A stretch of DNA of 64,000 bases from Elizabethkingia sp. YR214 (GTDB lineage: Bacteria; Bacteroidota; Bacteroidia; Flavobacteriales; Weeksellaceae), in NCBI RefSeq assembly GCF_003058195.1, contig NZ_QBUH01000003.1, forward strand, positions 310,001 to 374,000. Direction: 5' to 3'. The notes beneath the pieces were generated by a model. The model saw only the letters and a list, made by a program, of their open reading frames with translations. It ran no database searches and was not told the DNA's origin. Position numbers and translations under genes: made by a program. Positions within the stretch are counted from its first letter, which is position 1. Each line of letters begins with the position of its first letter. Below are positions 44,429 through 53,490 of this stretch, in pieces.

Positions 44429-45448
44429 TTATAGAATGTTAACTTCTCTTTCTAATTCTATTCCGAATTTTTCCTTTACGGAATTAATAATCTGTGATGA
44501 AAAATCGAATACTTCTTTTCCTGTAGCCTTACCTGTGGCATTAATAATAACCAATGCCTGTAGTGGATGACAGCCAACATTATTAATTGTTTTCCCCTTC
44601 CAGCCACATTGTTCGATTAGCCAGCCGGCAGGAACCTTTACTTCAGCTCCGCTAGGATAGCTAGGGATATTTTCAAATGCTATTTTCAGACTGTTGAACT
44701 GTTCAGCCGGAATAACCGGATTTTTGAAAAAGCTTCCCGCATTTCCAGTTATAGCAGGATCTGGAAGTTTGCTCTGTCTTATGGCAATTACAGCATCCGA
44801 AATATCTTTTATAGTAATTGTAGTGATGTTATTCTTATCTAATTCCTGTTGAATAGCTCCATAAGTTGCAGAAATTTTGTGCTCATGGGTGGTAAGAAGG
44901 AAACTTACCTCCAGAATAATATAACGCCCTTTTGCCGTGCTTTTGAAGATAGAGTCGCGGTAATCAAAATGACAGTCTTTCAGATTTAGTATTTTTACGC
45001 TGAAATCTTCAGTATCCAAAACCTTACAGGAATGGAAAGTATCTTTTATTTCGGTACCATAAGCACCAATATTCTGAATAGGTGATGTACCCACATTACC
45101 CGGAATCAGAGAAAGGTTTTCCAGTCCGCCATAATTTTTAGAAATACAATAAAGAACGAACTGATGCCAGTTTTCACCTGCCTTTGCAGTAATCAGAGTA
45201 TGGTTTTCATCGGTTTTTTCTTCTGTAATTCCTTTCAGGCGTAAGGCAATGATCAGGCCTTCATAATCCTTAGTTAAAAGCATATTACTTCCACCTCCAA
45301 GTATCAGATAGGGAATGCTTTTCTCTTTTGAAAAATAAAGTGCCTCTTTTAATTCTTCAATGCTATGAACTTCAATGAAAAATAAAGCTTTGACTTCGAC
45401 CTGAAATGTATTGTATTGTTTTAATGAAAAATTTTCCTGTAACTGCAT
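44429..45448 (-). CDS. murB: UDP-N-acetylenolpyruvoylglucosamine reductase
   Basis: Protein of 339 residues, the longer type I length. FAD-binding motifs YLILGGGSNMLLT and LSLIPGNVGTSPIQNIGAYG; YRDSIFK carries a substrate-binding Tyr-Arg; GNAGSFFKNP has the proton-donating Ser; the C-terminal EREVNIL contains the catalytic Glu. It reduces the enolpyruvyl group to form UDP-MurNAc, the step after MurA (50,315). Its start overlaps the stop of the upstream lipoprotein gene by one base, so the two are co-transcribed. Confidence 0.94.
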   Translation of the reverse strand: MQLQENFSLKQYNTFQVEVKALFFIEVHSIEELKEALYFSKEKSIPYLILGGGSNMLLTKDYEGLIIALRLKGITEEKTDENHTLITAKAGENWHQFVLYCISKNYGGLENLSLIPGNVGTSPIQNIGAYGTEIKDTFHSCKVLDTEDFSVKILNLKDCHFDYRDSIFKSTAKGRYIILEVSFLLTTHEHKISATYGAIQQELDKNNITTITIKDISDAVIAIRQSKLPDPAITGNAGSFFKNPVIPAEQFNSLKIAFENIPSYPSGAEVKVPAGWLIEQCGWKGKTINNVGCHPLQALVIINATGKATGKEVFDFSSQIINSVKEKFGIELEREVNIL

Positions 45449-45927
45449 TATTTTTTTTGGATTAATTCCTCTAGCTGCGAATATACTGCTTCTAAAGATT
45501 TGTAATTATCTGTGCCCTTTTTTCCGTTAATAACACGATAAGTACGGGTGGAAGTTTTTATTTCCCATATATCATCTATTCCGTCAAAAGGCTGATAACT
45601 TGGACCATTTTTAATTTTTGATACTGAGGATAGATTAATTTCCGAAATTAATTTATTCCATTCTGTGGGTGTAATTGCTCTTTTGTGAGATTTATTCAGA
45701 TTTTCAGTATCAGCTTGTCTTTGTATAGATGAAACAGAATCTTTATTTACTCGGATATTTCTGAAATAGCCTAAATTGCCACCTTCAGTTGTAATACTTA
45801 TAGATTCTATTTTCTCAGAAGGGATTGCTATATTTTTTGAAATTTTTTCTTCTTTACATGAAAAAAATATCAGCAATAATGCCATTAATAATATGGTTTT
45901 CCATTTATAAAGCCTTATTGCTGACAT
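45448..45927 (-). CDS. Hypothetical lipoprotein upstream of murB
   Basis: Protein of 159 residues. The signal peptide ends IFFSC (Cys24). The mature part is alpha/beta with KIESISITTEGGNLGYFRNI near its start and DIWEIKTSTRTYRVINGKKG near the end. The strand-turn pattern is of small beta-roll lipoproteins, but no family is recognised. It overlaps murB by one base and lies 17 bases downstream of the aminotransferase, in the order aminotransferase-lipoprotein-murB. Confidence 0.75.
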   Translation of the reverse strand: MSAIRLYKWKTILLMALLLIFFSCKEEKISKNIAIPSEKIESISITTEGGNLGYFRNIRVNKDSVSSIQRQADTENLNKSHKRAITPTEWNKLISEINLSSVSKIKNGPSYQPFDGIDDIWEIKTSTRTYRVINGKKGTDNYKSLEAVYSQLEELIQKK

Positions 45928-45944
45928 CTTAAGTTTTATTTAAA

Positions 45945-47138
45945 TTAGTCTTTGTAGACCTGAAGAGCATTCCTAAGAACCTCAACAGATTTTCTAAGAT
46001 CTTCTTCTTTTAGCACGTATGCCATTCTTACCTGCTTTTTACCTAATGCAGGGTCAGAATAGAATCCTCCGGCAGGAGCAACCATAATAGTCTCACCATT
46101 GAAGTTATAAGATTCAAGTAACCATTGTGCGAAATCGTCAGTATCTTTCACCGGAAGCTCTACCATACAATAGAAAGCTCCTTTAGGATTAGGACAGATA
46201 ACACCAGGGATGCTGTTTAACAAATCAACTAAAAGGTTTCTACGTTTTGTGTATTCTTCACGAACTGAACGGATATATGCATCATCATCAACGTGTGCAG
46301 CAGCAGCAATAATCTGACCGATAAGTACCGGGCTAAGTCTTGCTTGTGCAAACTTCATTGCTGCATCTAAAATCTTTTGTGAACGGGTAACCATGAAACC
46401 AATTCTTACACCACACATACTGTAACGCTTGGATTCCGAATCGATAATAATACAGTTGTCTGCAAGTTCAGGGAAAGCAAGCATAGATACCTGGCTTTTT
46501 CCGTCATATACATATTCACGATAAACTTCGTCGGAGATAACTACAATGTCATGTTTTAATGCAATCTCTGCAAGTTTAGCAAGCTCTTCTCTTGTGTAAA
46601 GATATCCGGTAGGGTTACCAGGGTTACATATAAGAATAGCTTTAGTTTTATCAGTAATTTTCTTTTCAAATTCTTCAATAGGAGGCAATGCAAAACCTGT
46701 ATCGATAGAAGATGGGATAGATTTTACCACTACTCCTAATGCATTGGAAAATCCATTGTAATTTGCGTAATAAGGTTCAGGTACAATAATCTCATCATCC
46801 TGATCACAAAGTACAGAGATAGCAAAATTTAAAGCTTCAGATCCACCATTGGTAACAATAAAGTTTTTAGGCGTGATATCTGCAAAACCGATTTTGTTGT
46901 AATATTTTGCTAATTGTTCACGGTATTCAATATTTCCTTCGGAAAGAGAATATTCCAGAACTTTTAAATGAATATCTTTTAGAGCATCCAGTGCAGATTG
47001 AGGTGTTTCAATATCCGGTTGTCCAATATTAAGGTGATAAACTTTTATTCCTTTTTGCTTAGCAGCAATAGAGAAAGGAACCAATTTTCTGATTGGTGAG
47101 GCCGGCATATGTTCGGCTCTGTTCGATATTTTTGGCAT
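45945..47138 (-). CDS. PLP-dependent aminotransferase, class I (aspartate aminotransferase-like)
   Basis: Protein of 397 residues. The N-terminus SPIRKLVPFSIAAKQKG and HLNIGQPDIETPQ are typical of class I; ICNPGNPTGYLYTREELAKL and VVISDEVYREYVYDG carry the Asn and Asp that hold PLP; IDSESKRYSMCGVRIGFMV has the PLP lysine and the phosphate-binding Arg. Substrate specificity cannot be told, but aspartate is usual for this subgroup. TAAATTTG on the minus strand (47,162-47,169) is its -7 box. First gene of a three-gene transcript. Confidence 0.9.
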   Translation of the reverse strand: MPKISNRAEHMPASPIRKLVPFSIAAKQKGIKVYHLNIGQPDIETPQSALDALKDIHLKVLEYSLSEGNIEYREQLAKYYNKIGFADITPKNFIVTNGGSEALNFAISVLCDQDDEIIVPEPYYANYNGFSNALGVVVKSIPSSIDTGFALPPIEEFEKKITDKTKAILICNPGNPTGYLYTREELAKLAEIALKHDIVVISDEVYREYVYDGKSQVSMLAFPELADNCIIIDSESKRYSMCGVRIGFMVTRSQKILDAAMKFAQARLSPVLIGQIIAAAAHVDDDAYIRSVREEYTKRRNLLVDLLNSIPGVICPNPKGAFYCMVELPVKDTDDFAQWLLESYNFNGETIMVAPAGGFYSDPALGKKQVRMAYVLKEEDLRKSVEVLRNALQVYKD

Positions 47139-47161
47139 TTCTAAGATTTATTTTCGAGTAA

Positions 47162-47169
47162 CAAATTTA
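47162..47169 (-). promoter_or_regulatory. -7 box of the aminotransferase gene
   Basis: TAAATTTG on the minus strand, 24 bases before the ATG; no clear TTG at -33. Confidence 0.5.
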
Positions 47170-47239
47170 CTAAATTTTAAAGGAAAAACTTTTCATTGTT
47201 CAACGAAATAAATTTGTTTATTTTTAAGAAAAATAAATA

Positions 47240-47689
47240 ATGATGAGTAACCTGATACAAACATATCTGGAAAAAGTCCCTGATGAGAGAAAAATAGCTT
47301 TTGAGAAATTGTTTAATGCAATTCATGATAATCTACCTAAGGGATTTGAATTAACTGAAGCTTATGGAATGCTTACATGGGTGGTTCCATTGTCTTCATA
47401 TCCTGCGGGTTATCATTGTGCCCCGGGTACACCGCTTCCTTTTCTGAGTCTGGCCAGTCAGAAGAATTTTCTGGCATTTTATCATATGGGTATATATGCG
47501 GATAAAGATCTGTTGGAATGGTTTCAGGAAAGTTATACACAATATGCAAAATTTAAACTGGACATGGGGAAAAGTTGTGTACGGTTCAAAAAAATGGATG
47601 ATATTCCCTATGGCATAATTGCTGAATTGAGCGCTAAAATATCACCAGAAATGTGGATTGAAAAATATGAAACTGTTTTTAAAAAATAA
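47240..47689 (+). CDS. DUF1801 family protein
   Basis: Protein of 149 residues. It shows the DUF1801 (YdhG-like) pattern: TYLEKVPDERKIAFEKLFNA near the N-terminus, TEAYGMLTWVVPL, QKNFLAFYHMGIYAD and CVRFKKMDDIPYGIIAELS. The fold is alpha/beta and cytosolic; the biochemical function of the family is unknown. It is followed 19 bases later by lemA and may share its transcript. Confidence 0.85.
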   Translation: MMSNLIQTYLEKVPDERKIAFEKLFNAIHDNLPKGFELTEAYGMLTWVVPLSSYPAGYHCAPGTPLPFLSLASQKNFLAFYHMGIYADKDLLEWFQESYTQYAKFKLDMGKSCVRFKKMDDIPYGIIAELSAKISPEMWIEKYETVFKK

Positions 47690-47708
47690 TTAAACTAAAA
47701 ATAATCTT

Positions 47709-48263
47709 ATGATTGCACTTATTGTTGTTATTGCACTTGTTGCTATCGTTTTGTTGTATGGAGTTTCTGTGTACAATAAGCTTGTTAAATTCAGAAATTT
47801 GGTTCAGGAAGCCTGGAGTAGTATCGATGTAATGCTGAAAAAGCGATATGATCTTATTCCAAATTTGGTAGAAACGGTAAAAGGATATGCTACACACGAA
47901 AGAGAAACATTGGATAGTGTAACACAGGCGAGAACTATGGCAAAAAATGCTGGTTCTGTACAGGAGAAAGAAGCTGCCGAGAAAAATCTTAATCAGGCTA
48001 TGATGAATTTATTTGCTGTGGCCGAACAATATCCGGATCTGAAAGCTAATACAAATTTTCAGCAACTGCAAAATGAACTTTCTTCTTTGGAAAGTGATAT
48101 CGAAAAATCCAGAAGATATTATAATGGTACCGCGCGGGAGAATAATACACTTGTGGAATCCTTTCCAAGCAATATTATTGCTAATATGTATAAATTCGAG
48201 AAAGCGCCTTTCTTCGAATTGCAGAATACCGCTGAAAGAGAAGTTCCTTCTGTAAAATTTTAA
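47709..48263 (+). CDS. LemA family protein
   Basis: Protein of 184 residues. An N-terminal membrane segment (1-20) is followed by the LemA helical bundle: VQEAWSSIDVMLKKRYDLIP, NLVETVKGYATHE and YYNGTARENNTLVESFPSN are family landmarks. LemA proteins face the periplasm with unclear function. The DUF2207 membrane protein follows three bases later, a very common pairing in bacteria. Confidence 0.92.
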   Translation: MIALIVVIALVAIVLLYGVSVYNKLVKFRNLVQEAWSSIDVMLKKRYDLIPNLVETVKGYATHERETLDSVTQARTMAKNAGSVQEKEAAEKNLNQAMMNLFAVAEQYPDLKANTNFQQLQNELSSLESDIEKSRRYYNGTARENNTLVESFPSNIIANMYKFEKAPFFELQNTAEREVPSVKF

Positions 48264-48266
48264 AAA

Positions 48267-50261
48267 TTGAAGCGGTTATTTATATTTGTATTATTCTCTT
48301 TTTTTCTGCTTTTTAAAGCCCAGGAACAGGCTGAGGCTGCAGCTGCAGCCGCAATTGCAGATGCAGTAGGAGATAGTATAACAACAGAAAGTACAGAACC
48401 GACTGAACGGATTTTATCTTTTCATTCAGATATTACAGTTCATAAAAATTCATCACTTACAGTTACCGAAACTATAGTTATCAACAGTCTTGGGTATAAC
48501 TTTAAAAGAGGAATTTTCAGAACATTTCCCTCTGTAAGAAATCTAAATGGGAAGACGAAAAAAGTAAAGTTTAAAATACTTTCTGTAAAGAAAGACGGAG
48601 TGACGGAGCATTATTCTACTACATATGAGAGCAGTCAAAAGACAATATATGTAGGGAATGAAGATACTTATCTGGATCCGGGAAAATATACCTATCAGAT
48701 TACATATGAAACACCAGATCAGATAGGGTTCTTTCCTAAGTATGATGAGCTATACTGGAATGTAAATGGGATGGCCTGGGATTTTCCTATAGACAAAATT
48801 TCGGCAACAGTTCACTTACCTCAGGGAGCTAAAATGTTACAAAATGCTTGTTATTCAGGAATAGAGGGAAGTACGGCACAGAATTGTTCTTCAAAAATTA
48901 TTTCTGATAATGAAATTGAATGGCAGGGTGGAAGTCTCTTGAGTCGGGAGAATCTGACTATTGCTGTTGGATTCCCTAAAGGAATTGTGATGCCACCACC
49001 ACCGCCATCATTTTTAGAGAAATATGGGGTCAGTATATTTCTGTTATTGGTCTTTGGAGGTTTGTTGCTATATGGATATAATTCCTGGAAGAAGTATGGA
49101 GTGGATCCGGAAAAACCTGTAGTTTATCCACAATTTAATGCGCCAGAAGATATGTCTCCTGCAGAATTAGGATATATACATCATGAAGGTTACAATACCA
49201 ATTACCTTACGGCGTCACTTGTAAACCTTGCTATAAAGAAGTTTGTTGTAATAAAAGAAATTACAAAGAAATCTCTTTTAGGAATGTCTTCCGGGAAAGA
49301 ATATGAAATTACCAAGCTAAAGGAACCAAGTCCGAAATTGGCAAAAGAAGAGATTGGATTAATGAACGATCTTTTTAGTAAGTCTTCCACAGTAACCTTG
49401 GATGGCAGCTATAGCAGTAAAATAGAAAAAGCTGTGGGCAACTTTACCCATAATATGACTTTTCAGTACAAAGCCTTTATTAAAGAAGGGAATAATGCTA
49501 ATAAAGTTGTACTTCCGGCTATAGTTGTTTTTGCAGTTTTTATATTGACGTTTATTGTAAGTAGTATTATCGGAGATTCTACAGAGCAATTGGTAATCGG
49601 AATGTTCGGACTAATCTTCGTTATTATTTTCTTTGTGGTTACAATGGTTCTTATCTCTAAAATGGAAGGACTGAATAAAGGATGTATTGTAGCTTTTATT
49701 GCAATATTTTTTCTCCCGTTCTTTATTGGTTTTATCGTATTTTTTATTGCAGGGAATTTTGATCAGAATACAAGATCTAGTTTTCTTTTTCTGATCGCTG
49801 GTATAGGTTTTCTTTTTGTTTACCGGTACCTTATCAAAAGACCTTCTGAAGAAAAACTACGTAAACAGTCACTTATAGAAGGCTTCAAAATGTATATGGG
49901 TGCTGCGGAAAATGAGGTGATTAAGTTCCACAATCCTCCGCAAATGACACCGGCTATATTTGAGACTTACCTACCATACGCAATGGTATTGGGTGTGGAT
50001 AAAATTTGGGGTAAAAAATTCCAGGATATGTTGACGCAGATGTCTGTGGATTATACCAACGACTGGTATACCGGAAGTACGATTGGATTTGCCAGTCTGG
50101 GACATACACTTAATTCCAGCTTAACCAACTCTATCTCCTCAGGTTCAACTCCGCCCTCCAGTAGTAGTTCATCCGGAAGCAGTTCTAGCTTTAGTAGTGG
50201 CTCCAGTGGTGGTGGATTCTCCGGTGGCGGCGGTGGCGGTGGCGGTGGTGGCGGTTGGTAA
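48267..50261 (+). CDS. DUF2207 domain membrane protein with glycine-rich tail
   Basis: Protein of 664 residues from a TTG start at 48,267, three bases after the lemA stop; the signal peptide (to about residue 18) supports it. The DUF2207 domain (about 45-245; YDELYWNVNGMAWDFPI is typical) lies outside. Membrane segments are near 255-275, 410-430, 440-465 and 470-530. The cytosolic part includes PAELGYIHHEGYNTNYLTAS. The last 50 residues are Ser-rich and then a nearly pure Gly run ending in Trp, the usual tail of this family. Its job is unknown; the pairing with LemA suggests one complex. Confidence 0.9.
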   Translation: MKRLFIFVLFSFFLLFKAQEQAEAAAAAAIADAVGDSITTESTEPTERILSFHSDITVHKNSSLTVTETIVINSLGYNFKRGIFRTFPSVRNLNGKTKKVKFKILSVKKDGVTEHYSTTYESSQKTIYVGNEDTYLDPGKYTYQITYETPDQIGFFPKYDELYWNVNGMAWDFPIDKISATVHLPQGAKMLQNACYSGIEGSTAQNCSSKIISDNEIEWQGGSLLSRENLTIAVGFPKGIVMPPPPPSFLEKYGVSIFLLLVFGGLLLYGYNSWKKYGVDPEKPVVYPQFNAPEDMSPAELGYIHHEGYNTNYLTASLVNLAIKKFVVIKEITKKSLLGMSSGKEYEITKLKEPSPKLAKEEIGLMNDLFSKSSTVTLDGSYSSKIEKAVGNFTHNMTFQYKAFIKEGNNANKVVLPAIVVFAVFILTFIVSSIIGDSTEQLVIGMFGLIFVIIFFVVTMVLISKMEGLNKGCIVAFIAIFFLPFFIGFIVFFIAGNFDQNTRSSFLFLIAGIGFLFVYRYLIKRPSEEKLRKQSLIEGFKMYMGAAENEVIKFHNPPQMTPAIFETYLPYAMVLGVDKIWGKKFQDMLTQMSVDYTNDWYTGSTIGFASLGHTLNSSLTNSISSGSTPPSSSSSSGSSSSFSSGSSGGGFSGGGGGGGGGGGW

Positions 50262-50270
50262 CCTCGCACA

Positions 50271-50306
50271 TAAAAAAAGCATTCAGAGAATTCTGAATGC
50301 TTTTTT
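50271..50306. terminator. Bidirectional terminator
   Basis: AAAAAGCATTCAGA and TCTGAATGCTTTTT form a 14-bp stem between the DUF2207 gene and murA, which converge. Confidence 0.85.
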
Positions 50307-50314
50307 ATTTGTTA

Positions 50315-51622
50315 TTATATTCTCTGGATATCTGCTCCCAGAGCCTTTAATCTTCCGTCTATATTTTCGTAACCTCTGTCAATCTGCTCTATATTATGAA
50401 TAATAGATTTTCCTTCGGCTGATAAAGCTGCAATAAGCAGTGCGTTTCCGGCACGAATATCCGGTGATGTCATTGTTGTACCTCTTAGTGGAGCTTCGTG
50501 ATTTAGTCCTACTACTGTTGCTCTGTGCGGGTCGCAAAGGATAATCTGTGCTCCCATATCGATTAATTTATCCACAAAGAACAAGCGGGATTCAAACATC
50601 TTCTGGTGAACCAAAACAGTTCCCTTTGCTTGAGTAGCAACAACTAAAACAATAGACAATAAATCCGGAGTGAAACCTGGCCACGGAGCATCGGTAACTG
50701 TAAGGATAGAACCGTCAATAAATTTCTGTATCTTATAGTGTTCCTGTGCAGGAATGTAGATGTCCTCTCCGCTTCTTTCTAATTGTATTCCCAGTTTTCT
50801 GAAAGTATCAGGAATAATCCCTAATTGATTCCAGTTAACATTTTTAATAGTGATTTCAGACTTTGTCATCGCTGCAAGTCCGATCCATGAACCTATTTCT
50901 ACCATATCCGGAAGCATTGTATGCTCTGTTCCGTGAAGATGATCAACACCCTCAATAGTTAATAAGTTTGATCCTACACCGGAAATATTAGCGCCCATTC
51001 TGTTTAGCATCTTACAAAGTTGCTGAAGGTAAGGTTCGCAGGCGGCATTGTAAATTCTGGTTTTTCCTTTAGCCAGAACAGCAGCCATTAGAATGTTCGC
51101 TGTACCAGTTACGGAAGCTTCTTCCAATAAGATGAATTTACCGTGAAGTTCTTTGGCTTTTAATGAATAAAAATATTGCTCTTCATCATAATGAAACTCA
51201 GCTCCTAGTTCAACAAATCCCTGAAAGTGAGTGTCTAGTCTTCTTCTTCCGATTTTGTCACCACCCGGTGTTGGCATATATGCCTCACCGAAACGTGCTA
51301 AAAGCGGGCCTAAAAGCATAACAGAACCTCTTAGCTTTGCTCCGTTCATTTTGAATTCCGGAGACTTGATATAATCGAAATTAATGTTATCTGCTTTGAA
51401 GGTATAGTCACCTTTACCATTTTTTGTAATAATAACGCCCAGGTCTCTTAATATGTCAATAAGCTGATTAACATCTTTAATGTCCGGGATATTCTTAATT
51501 CTTACTTCATCACCTGTTAAAAGCACAGCGCAAAGAATCTGCAATGCTTCATTTTTTGCACCTTGTGGAGTAATTTCTCCGGATAAAGGCTTTCCTCCTC
51601 GTATTTGAAATGCGTTACTCAT
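50315..51622 (-). CDS. murA: UDP-N-acetylglucosamine 1-carboxyvinyltransferase with Asp at the fosfomycin-target position
   Basis: Protein of 435 residues, the usual length. FQIRGGKPLSGEITPQGAKN opens the fold with the substrate Lys-Asn pair; the flexible loop reads PTPGGDKIGRRRLDTHF. In most MurA enzymes this loop has Cys (Cys115 in Escherichia coli), which fosfomycin alkylates; here Asp122 stands in that place. Cys-to-Asp variants stay active and are fosfomycin-resistant in other bacteria. It transfers enolpyruvate to UDP-GlcNAc, the first committed step of peptidoglycan synthesis. It overlaps the DUF4290 gene by one base, downstream of it. Confidence 0.94.
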   Translation of the reverse strand: MSNAFQIRGGKPLSGEITPQGAKNEALQILCAVLLTGDEVRIKNIPDIKDVNQLIDILRDLGVIITKNGKGDYTFKADNINFDYIKSPEFKMNGAKLRGSVMLLGPLLARFGEAYMPTPGGDKIGRRRLDTHFQGFVELGAEFHYDEEQYFYSLKAKELHGKFILLEEASVTGTANILMAAVLAKGKTRIYNAACEPYLQQLCKMLNRMGANISGVGSNLLTIEGVDHLHGTEHTMLPDMVEIGSWIGLAAMTKSEITIKNVNWNQLGIIPDTFRKLGIQLERSGEDIYIPAQEHYKIQKFIDGSILTVTDAPWPGFTPDLLSIVLVVATQAKGTVLVHQKMFESRLFFVDKLIDMGAQIILCDPHRATVVGLNHEAPLRGTTMTSPDIRAGNALLIAALSAEGKSIIHNIEQIDRGYENIDGRLKALGADIQRI

Positions 51623-52281
51623 TAATTCTTTCGGTTGTTTTTATGATTATTCTGGAAATTTCTTCTTTTCTGCTGGTTGTTTTTATTATTTTGATTCTGG
51701 TTTTGGTTTTTGTTTCTGTGGTTGTTGCCAGAATGATAAATCTTACTCTTTTCTAAAGAGTCAACACCTGTAATGTCTAGTTGTTCGTTGGAAAGCGTTT
51801 TTAGATGTCTGAAGATTACTTCATCCTGTACATGCTCTTTGTTATAAACATTATATGACTTCTTCATATTGTTAGCAATAACCTGAATCAAAGCCTCTTT
51901 TTCTTCACCTTCCGGAAGAGAAATTGCTTTATCTATAAGTTGCAGAATACTTTTACCATAAAACTTATACTCATTATCATAAGAAGGGTACTCCAATTTT
52001 TTAGGTTTCTGTTGTAATTCTTCAGCGGTAGGAATCGGGTATGGAGAATCTACATCCAGATTATAATCTGCAAGGATAAAAAGATGATCCCAAAGTTTAT
52101 GATTATAATTTTCTTCATCACGAAGATGCGGATTTCTTTGCCCGATGAAAGCGATGATGGCATTTGCCATTTCGTTTCGTTCTTCTTTGGTAGGAAGTGC
52201 TTTACAATGCTCTACCAGAGATTGTATAAGGCGCCCATATTCAGGCATATATAGTGGTGTTCTTTCTGTATTGTATTCCAT
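51622..52281 (-). CDS. DUF4290 family protein
   Basis: Protein of 219 residues. The N-terminus MEYNTERTPLYMPEYGRLIQ then LVEHC and NPHLRDEENYNHKLWDHLF are the DUF4290 family pattern, found in Bacteroidetes. It is helical and cytosolic; the last 40 residues are a low-complexity Asn/Gln/Lys/Arg tail (NQNQNQNNKNNQQ) that may bind nucleic acid. It is coupled to murA by a one-base overlap, as in many relatives. Function unknown. Confidence 0.88.
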   Translation of the reverse strand: MEYNTERTPLYMPEYGRLIQSLVEHCKALPTKEERNEMANAIIAFIGQRNPHLRDEENYNHKLWDHLFILADYNLDVDSPYPIPTAEELQQKPKKLEYPSYDNEYKFYGKSILQLIDKAISLPEGEEKEALIQVIANNMKKSYNVYNKEHVQDEVIFRHLKTLSNEQLDITGVDSLEKSKIYHSGNNHRNKNQNQNQNNKNNQQKRRNFQNNHKNNRKN

Positions 52282-52356
52282 TGATAGACGGATGTAAAAT
52301 AAGGGTCAAAGATAGTGTTTTTATTTTGGTTTTTATATTCCCAAAAGTATTCCGAC

Positions 52357-52776
52357 TTAGGTCAGGAATGGCTCAGTTATAAACTTTTTTCTCTCCTCAA
52401 TGGTCAGAATAGGGCAGGCTTCAACGTCTACTTTTTTCCGGTTTCGGGAAACAAAATCATAAACAGTATCAGAAATAAATTCGGGTATAAACTTCATCCA
52501 TGATAATGGACGATATATACCACCTAGTAAAGAAAAGATCTTAAAGATTGCTTTAGATCTTACCAGATAGTATTGCTGAGGTTTTAACAGGTAAATTGTA
52601 TTGAATACGATGTGGTTCAAGTTTCTCTTTTTTAGAAAATCCTGTCCGAAATCTGATTGGAGTGCAGCAAACATAAATTTGTTTTTATCGTCGCGTTTCA
52701 GAATAAAATTTACCCAGTAATTGCACATCGGGCAATCACCATCATACAGAACAATATGTTTATTTTGTATATGCAT
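52357..52776 (-). CDS. Thiol-disulfide oxidoreductase DCC family protein
   Basis: Protein of 139 residues. The family signature VLYDGDCPMCNYWVNF (Asp12, Cys15, Cys18) is at the N-terminus, and FAALQSDFGQDFLK, LLGGIYRPLSWMK and FVSRNRKK are later landmarks. DUF393 (DCC) proteins have a thioredoxin-like CxxC; their partner is unknown. No signal peptide is seen. It lies seven bases downstream of the haem-binding-domain gene, so the two form an operon. Confidence 0.88.
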   Translation of the reverse strand: MHIQNKHIVLYDGDCPMCNYWVNFILKRDDKNKFMFAALQSDFGQDFLKKRNLNHIVFNTIYLLKPQQYYLVRSKAIFKIFSLLGGIYRPLSWMKFIPEFISDTVYDFVSRNRKKVDVEACPILTIEERKKFITEPFLT

Positions 52777-52783
52777 TTTTTTG

Positions 52784-53263
52784 TTACGGCTGTTCCTGTT
52801 CAGTCGTATTGTATTTGATTTCGGTATCTGTTCTGGCGTTTTTCAGATATTTGATCAGCATCTTTTTATCCGTGTCACTAAGTCTGGCATTTTGATGGGC
52901 CAGAAGGTAGGTTTCCAGAGGCATTTTATCTTTTTCAATCATCTCCACAGACTCGTCCAGCTTTTTGAGTTGTCTTTCTGTGTCATAAAGTGCAAAGGTA
53001 GAAAAATTAAGATGTTTTCTGCCATCAATAATATGATCTTTCATCCACCAGGATACAGGAGCAATATTACTGTACCATGGATATTTAGTTTCATTGGAAT
53101 GACAGTCATAACAGGAATTTCTAATAACCTTACTGACTTCTTCAGGAGTTTTCTTTATAGTAAGAAAATCCATCCTTTCATTCACAGGTGGGTTGACTTT
53201 ATCAATCGGAAAAAACTGAATGATAATGAAAGCAACCAGTAGTATAACCAAAAATTTTTTCAT
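52784..53263 (-). CDS. Haem-binding domain protein (c-type, CxxCH)
   Basis: Protein of 159 residues with a single N-terminal membrane segment (about 4-20) that anchors the rest outside. SCYDCHSNETKYPWYSNIAP carries a CxxCH haem c site (Cys51, Cys54, His55), the family pattern of the Bacteroidetes 'haem-bd' domain. A C-terminal helical part (MPLETYLLAHQNARLSDTDK) resembles a cytochrome packing helix. It is probably a small periplasmic electron carrier or sensor. It is first in an operon with the DCC protein, which could maintain its thiols; that link is inference. Confidence 0.85.
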   Translation of the reverse strand: MKKFLVILLVAFIIIQFFPIDKVNPPVNERMDFLTIKKTPEEVSKVIRNSCYDCHSNETKYPWYSNIAPVSWWMKDHIIDGRKHLNFSTFALYDTERQLKKLDESVEMIEKDKMPLETYLLAHQNARLSDTDKKMLIKYLKNARTDTEIKYNTTEQEQP

Positions 53264-53376
53264 TGAAAGTGAAGTTTCCTTATCAAATTTATAAAAAATA
53301 TTGCTTATATGTTCATCTTCAATATATAAACTTGTTCCCCTGTAAATATAAAGCTGGTAACAACAAACTAAATTCG

Positions 53377-53384
53377 TATCTTTG
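53377..53384 (+). promoter_or_regulatory. -7 box of der
   Basis: TATCTTTG, placing the transcript start near 53,391, about 100 bases upstream of the ATG. This excludes the 76-codon extension of the der frame toward 53,263. Confidence 0.6.
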
Positions 53385-53390
53385 CAAAAA

Positions 53391-53490
53391 TTTTTGGGCT
53401 CGGAAAGACCGGGTAACCCATTCTTTAACGTCTTCTTTTTCGCTCAGATTATACTATACGCTGAGTGAGGCCGAAGAGAAACAAAATTTT
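53391..53490 (+). promoter_or_regulatory. Structured leader of der
   Basis: The leader contains GGG...CCC pairing in GGGCTCGGAAAGACCGGGTA then ACCC (from 53,397). A longer hairpin pairs TCTTC (about 53,431) with GAAGA and CTCAG (53,444) with CTGAG (53,461), separated by a short AT loop. There is no ORF of note. It could regulate der translation; no known riboswitch class is recognised. Confidence 0.4.

Noticed and set aside
50051-50269. Minus-strand ORF rich in proline (Pro run)
   Set aside because: Antisense shadow of the Gly/Ser-rich tail of the DUF2207 protein.
52721-53242. 173-codon plus-strand ORF
   Set aside because: Antisense to the DCC and haem-binding genes, which have clear motifs (CPMC, CYDCH).
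53263-53490. 76-codon N-terminal extension of Der
   Set aside because: It crosses the -7 box and the structured leader, and Der proteins start at the MSNIVAIVGRP position.
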